Of a stretch of 9,508 nucleotides of DNA, positions 6,295-9,508 are shown piece after piece. Made by a program: the position numbers and the translations under genes. This stretch comes from Anaerolineae bacterium (GTDB lineage: Bacteria; Chloroflexota; Anaerolineae; Aggregatilineales; Phototrophicaceae). The stretch's first letter is position 1. Each line of letters starts with the position of its first letter. The notes beneath the pieces are model-generated. The model was not told where the DNA came from. It saw only the letters and a program-made list of their open reading frames with translations, and ran no database searches. Location of the stretch: NCBI GenBank assembly GCA_020848855.1, contig JADLHH010000264.1, forward strand, positions 1 through 9,508, written 5' to 3'.

Positions 6295-7734
6295 ATGTCA
6301 GCGCAGGCATTGACTTCACCCCGCGAAGATTTCTCCGCCTGGTACAACGAAATCGTCTATCGCGCCGACCTGGCGGCGCAGTCGCAGGTGCGCGGCTGCC
6401 CGATTGTCAAGCCGTATGGCTACGAATTGTGGGAAGGCATCAAGAACGCGCTCGACGTGCGCTTCAAGGCGACGGGTGTGCAGAACGCTTACTTCCCGCT
6501 GTTCATCCCCATGAATTACCTGCAGCGCGAAGCGGAGCATGTCGAAGGCTTCAGCCCGGAACTGGCGGTCGTGACGCATGGCGGCGGCAAGGAACTGGAA
6601 GAGCCGCTGGTCGTGCGCCCCACGTCCGAGACGATCATCGGCGTGTCGTTCAGCGAATGGATTCAGTCCTACCGCGACCTGCCGCTGCTGATCAACCAGT
6701 GGGCGAACGTCGTGCGCTGGGAAATGCGCACGCGCCCGTTCCTGCGCACGGCGGAATTTCTGTGGCAGGAAGGGCACACCGCCCACGCGACCTACGAAGA
6801 TGCCCAGGCGCGCACGCTGCAAATGCTCGACGTGTACGCCGACGTGGCAATCAACGAGGCGGCGATCCCGGTCATCCCCGGTCAGAAGAGCGAGGGCGAG
6901 AAATTCCCCGGCGCGCTGACGACCTATGCCATCGAAGGCATGATGGGCGACGGCAAGGCGCTGCAAGCCGGGACGAGCCACAACCTGGGGCAGAATTTCG
7001 CTAAAGTCTTCGATATTCAGTACCTGGATGCCAACAACGAACGCCAGTACTGCTGGACGACTTCGTGGGGCATGAGCTGGCGCATGGTCGGCGGCGTGAT
7101 CATGACGCACGGCGACGAGAAAGGCTTGCGTCTGCCGCCCCGGCTCGCGCCGTATCAGGTCGTCATCGTGCCGATCTTCCGCAGCGACGACGAGAAAAGC
7201 ATCGTGATGGAAGCGGTCGCACGTCTGCAGCGCGAACTGGCGGGCGCGAATATTCGCGTTCACGTCGATACCCGCGACTACCAGCCCGGCTTCAAGTTCA
7301 ACGACTGGGAAATGCGCGGCGTGCCGGTGCGCCTGGAAATCGGTCCGCGCGATGTGCAGGGCGGCACGGTCGTGGCAGCGCGCCGCGACATACCCGGCAG
7401 AGAGGGCAAGCGCCCGCTGTCGCAGGATGGGCTGGCAGCCGCGCTCACCGACCTGCTCGCCGAAATTCAGGCGAACATGCTCCGGCAGGCGACCACCTTC
7501 CGCGACCAGCGCCTGCACGACGTTTCCAGCTACGACGAACTCACGCAGGTGATTGAAGCGGGCGGCTTCGCGCGCGGCTGGTGGAATGAATCTGCCGAAG
7601 CCGAAGCCCGCATCAAGGAAGAGACGGGCGCGTCACATCGCTGCTACCCGCTGGCGCAGCCGGGCGGGACGGGCGTCAGCTTCTACGACGGTCAGCCCGC
7701 CGAACGTATCGCCATTTTCGCCAAAGCTTACTAA
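6295..7734 (+). CDS. proS: Prolyl-tRNA synthetase, short eukaryote/archaeal-type (ProS type 3)
   Basis: Charges tRNA-Pro with proline using ATP in the cytoplasm. The 479 residues fit the short ProRS form without the YbaK-like editing insert of the Escherichia coli type. Class II motifs are in order: motif 1 region with AYFPLFIP (65-72), the proline-site loop RPTSE (108-112), motif 2 RWEMRTRPFLRTAEFLWQEGH (141-161), GTSHNLGQNFAK (226-237), and motif 3 around GDEKGLRLPPRLAP (273-286). The anticodon-binding domain spans about 287-400, and the family-typical tail ends in FAKAY. In relatives with a C-terminal zinc site four cysteines bind the metal. Here the matching positions appear to be Asn431, Ala436, Ser462 and Asp465, so zinc binding is probably lost while the fold remains. 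Only the RCYP cysteine (450) is kept. The gene stands alone, after a repeat-rich gap and before a low-GC gap. Confidence 0.96.
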   Translation: MSAQALTSPREDFSAWYNEIVYRADLAAQSQVRGCPIVKPYGYELWEGIKNALDVRFKATGVQNAYFPLFIPMNYLQREAEHVEGFSPELAVVTHGGGKELEEPLVVRPTSETIIGVSFSEWIQSYRDLPLLINQWANVVRWEMRTRPFLRTAEFLWQEGHTAHATYEDAQARTLQMLDVYADVAINEAAIPVIPGQKSEGEKFPGALTTYAIEGMMGDGKALQAGTSHNLGQNFAKVFDIQYLDANNERQYCWTTSWGMSWRMVGGVIMTHGDEKGLRLPPRLAPYQVVIVPIFRSDDEKSIVMEAVARLQRELAGANIRVHVDTRDYQPGFKFNDWEMRGVPVRLEIGPRDVQGGTVVAARRDIPGREGKRPLSQDGLAAALTDLLAEIQANMLRQATTFRDQRLHDVSSYDELTQVIEAGGFARGWWNESAEAEARIKEETGASHRCYPLAQPGGTGVSFYDGQPAERIAIFAKAY

Positions 7735-7981
7735 ATCGTCTCCGTGAAGGGCTGGCATGACCGCCTGAAGGGGTATTTTACGCCGTCGTGATTTGTGCAG
7801 TATGTTCAAAAAACTGGCGGCGAAATCTAAATATCACTTTTGGCTGTTGTGCTGTATAGTCAAGTGAAACAGGGAATTTTAACGAAAACTTAACCTCTTA
7901 GTGCTTAAATGTCACTCGGAACGCTATTCCAACCGATACGGATGTGTGGACAGAGGCGCATGAGGATTGGCGAGGTTGAAG

Positions 7982-7995
7982 TATAATCGCATTAT
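7982..7995 (+). promoter_or_regulatory. Consensus -10 box inside a small palindrome
   Basis: TATAAT (7982-7987) is a perfect -10 hexamer, and ATAAT-CGC-ATTAT (7983-7995) is a perfect 5-bp inverted repeat over it. No good -35 box is found at normal spacing. It would start a transcript near 7994, giving a leader of about 200 bases before the NYN gene. Confidence 0.3.
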
Positions 7996-8022
7996 GTCGA
8001 ATGTTATAAAACCAGGTCTATC

Positions 8023-8051
8023 TTGATTGCGGATTGAGTGTTTGTTAAAAT
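8023..8051 (+). promoter_or_regulatory. Candidate SigA promoter for the NYN gene
   Basis: TTGATT (8023-8028) and TAAAAT (8046-8051) are separated by 17 bases, the optimal spacing. They match the consensus at 4 of 6 and 5 of 6 positions. A start near 8058 would leave a leader of about 140 bases that contains both hairpins described at 8124-8179. Confidence 0.45.
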
Positions 8052-8123
8052 TGGCGCAAACAGGACTTTGCTGGACGATACTTACAAAGAGCTTATTCGA
8101 GCATTTTGGTAGAACCCAAAAAC

Positions 8124-8189
8124 TGGTCTTGTGCTGCGTCGCAGCTTGCACGACCACCGAGTCGTCCGGCTCTGGTGGTATATGTTTTT
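8124..8189 (+). promoter_or_regulatory. Structured leader with two mutually exclusive hairpins before the NYN gene
   Basis: Hairpin A pairs TGGTC (8124-8128) and GTGC (8131-8134) with GCACGACCA (8148-8156), leaving a 2-base bulge and a small inner TGC/GCA stem. Hairpin B pairs ACCACCGAG (8153-8161) with CTC-T-GGTGGT (8170-8179), one base bulged. They share 8153-8156, so both cannot form fully. Five T residues (8185-8189) follow hairpin B after a short gap, immediately before the ribosome binding region. This looks like an attenuator or translation switch, but B is also a plausible ordinary terminator. The pairing is seen; function is inferred. Confidence 0.45.
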
Positions 8190-8198
8190 AGGTAGGAT

Positions 8199-9508
8199 AT
8201 GGCAGCTTATTTGATTGTCGATGTTGATGACCTGATTGCACACTTTCGCAGTCGCAACATCGCACTCGATTTGCAGGAACTCGCGGTAGGCTTACGCGGC
8301 GGCGCGGCGCTGGCGGCAGGATTGGTAAGTGCGGATCGCCTGCGGGCGGTTGCCGCTGCCAACTGGAAGAAGCACCGCCAACAGAAATCGCGCACCGGGA
8401 TCGACCCTCAGTACGTATTCAAAGCCGCCGGTTACGAGATATTCGACATCCCCCATCGCGAAAGCCTGGCGGATGCGCTGATCATTCACTATTTCTCGTT
8501 CGACCCGGAACCGGTCGACGAGTTGATCCTGGCGACTACCAATCCCGACCTGATCCCGCTGGTGCGGCGGGTCAAGCGGACGCGCAACGCCCGCGTGCGC
8601 ATGTGGGGGTCGGACGACGTGCTGGAAGGCACGGAATTCGCCGATCAGGTGATTTTTCAGCCGCTGGAATCGCTGCTGGGCATCCAGCAGACCAAGAACG
8701 TCGCTATCTATGTCGATTTCGAGAATATCGCTATCAGCCTGAACGAGCAGGGCTACATTGTTAACCTCGACACGCTGATCGAGAGCCTCGTCCGGCGCGG
8801 CAAGGCGCACGGGCAGGTCGTCAAGATTGAGGCATACGCTCCCTGGACGCAGCGCGGCAGCCTGCCGCCGCTGGTTGACCTGGCGGGGCGCGAGATTGCC
8901 GACGACGCGACCAACCGCCTGTTGATGGCAGACATCAACCCAGTGATCACGCTGCCCGGCAAGAACAGCGCCGACATGAAGATGTCGAACGACATCCTGC
9001 GCGACGTGGGGCACGAGGATGCGGCGGATATCTACATCGTCGCCAGTGGGGATCGTGACTTCAAGGACATGATCAACCAACTGCGCGCCCGCAACAAGAC
9101 GGTGATCATCTGGTCGGTGCATGGCAGCACCAGCCGCCAGCTTGAGAACAACCCGAACCTGACGGTCGAGTACATCGAAGACTTCACCAACCTGCAAACG
9201 CACCAATCGCTCAGCCTCGCGTCGATGGCGTTCAACGAAGATGGCTCGATGGGCGGCTTCACGCCGTCGCAGTGGTCGAGCGTGATTATCCAGTTCGACC
9301 GGCTGGCGCAGCAGGTGCGGACCGAAGCGCTCACCCACAAGCAGTTGATCGATCAGTTGATCGAAGTCGGCGCGGTGGTTTCGCAGGCGCGCGGCGAAGA
9401 CCTCGTCTCTCAGGCGGTCTCGCTTGGCATCCTGCGTCTCACCAGCACCAAGGATCGCCTGATCCTCGACTACAACCATCCGGTGGTCGAAAAGACCTGC
9501 CTGATTCG
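8199..9508 (+). CDS. Tandem NYN (PIN-like nuclease) domain protein, 3' end outside window
   Basis: Visible residues 1-436 continue past the window. The second NYN domain (about 166-330) has the full acidic set of this RNase-like fold: DFEN (Asp173, Glu175, Asn176), NSADMKMSND (Asp259, Asp265) and SGDRDF (Asp285, Asp287). The first 155 residues look like an older copy of the same fold: LIVDVDDL (Asp8, Asp10), SLADALI (Asp92) and ATTNPDLIPL. In that copy Asn115 replaces the Asp of the SGD motif, so it may bind RNA or regulate rather than cut. From about 354 a helical stretch followed by DRLILDY suggests a winged-helix-like domain, as seen in other NYN proteins, but it is incomplete. The start is firm: a TAG stop in frame lies at 8193-8195, and AGG at 8190-8192 precedes ATG 8199. 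Known bacterial NYN proteins act in RNA processing or remain uncharacterised; the target here is unknown. Confidence 0.82.
   Translation, partial: MAAYLIVDVDDLIAHFRSRNIALDLQELAVGLRGGAALAAGLVSADRLRAVAAANWKKHRQQKSRTGIDPQYVFKAAGYEIFDIPHRESLADALIIHYFSFDPEPVDELILATTNPDLIPLVRRVKRTRNARVRMWGSDDVLEGTEFADQVIFQPLESLLGIQQTKNVAIYVDFENIAISLNEQGYIVNLDTLIESLVRRGKAHGQVVKIEAYAPWTQRGSLPPLVDLAGREIADDATNRLLMADINPVITLPGKNSADMKMSNDILRDVGHEDAADIYIVASGDRDFKDMINQLRARNKTVIIWSVHGSTSRQLENNPNLTVEYIEDFTNLQTHQSLSLASMAFNEDGSMGGFTPSQWSSVIIQFDRLAQQVRTEALTHKQLIDQLIEVGAVVSQARGEDLVSQAVSLGILRLTSTKDRLILDYNHPVVEKTCLI

Larger units (their letters stand above)
7735..8198. other. 464-bp low-GC intergenic region
   Basis: By my count 7801-8100 is about 40% G+C, far below the flanking genes. 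I see no tRNA, no rRNA fragment and no convincing protein; the only sizeable open frame (7924-8157, minus strand) has no recognisable domain. A clear proS terminator is missing. The region holds two candidate promoters and a structured leader, listed separately. A small RNA gene or a decayed gene are both possible. Confidence 0.6.

Noticed and set aside
6316..7518. A 400-codon minus-strand frame opposite proS, and a similar 352-codon one at 4827-5885
   Set aside because: Both mirror strongly supported + strand genes and have the same low-complexity shadow composition.
7735..7790. An intrinsic terminator directly after proS
   Set aside because: Only short, poor stems can be formed and the nearest T-run is four bases; not supportable.
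7924..8157. A 77-codon minus-strand frame in the low-GC gap
   Set aside because: No recognisable domain and no convincing ribosome binding site. AT-rich non-coding DNA can give such a frame by chance, though it cannot be fully excluded.
9342..9364. Tandem repeat of CAGTTGATCGAT in the NYN gene
   Set aside because: Two copies only, encoding QLID and QLIE within an ordinary helix; best explained by amino-acid repetition and codon bias.

Overview
The window is a GC-rich bacterial chromosome segment (coding regions about 63-68% G+C where I counted) with all recognisable genes on the + strand. My best guess is a Chloroflexota (Anaerolineae-like) genome. The reasons are the short eukaryote/archaeal-type prolyl-tRNA synthetase, the multi-membrane glycosyltransferase ending in a soluble beta-type domain of a kind I associate with that phylum, and the heptamer-built intergenic repeats. 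This is inference from protein style, not a database match.

Layout: (1) 2-1273, the 3' part of a MurE-type Mur ligase. (2) A 104-bp imperfect palindrome made of 7-bp units covers the end of murE and part of the gap. (3) 1434-5699, a glycan-assembly block: a GT2 glycosyltransferase, an overlapping polyprenyl-phosphate sugar-phosphate transferase (the membrane enzyme that starts a lipid-linked glycan), and a polytopic GT-C-like membrane protein. (4) 5716-6033, a small MazG-like nucleotide pyrophosphohydrolase. (5) 6017-6294, a second long heptamer-based palindrome, a small perfect palindrome and a third heptamer run. (6) 6295-7734, proS. (7) 7735-8198, a low-GC non-coding gap with a candidate promoter and a structured leader. 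(8) 8199 to the window end, a protein with two NYN (PIN-like nuclease) domains and the start of a C-terminal region, cut by the window.

The three glycan genes form a plausible pathway. The phosphotransferase loads a sugar-1-phosphate on undecaprenyl phosphate, the GT2 enzyme adds sugars in the cytoplasm, and the GT-C-like protein may transfer sugar or glycan on the outer face. MurE works on peptidoglycan precursors. The MazG-like enzyme and ProS are housekeeping genes with no evident link to the glycan block.

The least ordinary parts are the heptamer-period palindromes, two of which supply the stop codon and last residues of the preceding gene; the tandem NYN protein with a degenerate first copy behind a leader with two mutually exclusive hairpins; an AT-rich patch inside murE; and a ProS whose four zinc-ligand cysteines are all replaced. 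I found no CRISPR array, tRNA, rRNA, transposase or defence cassette.
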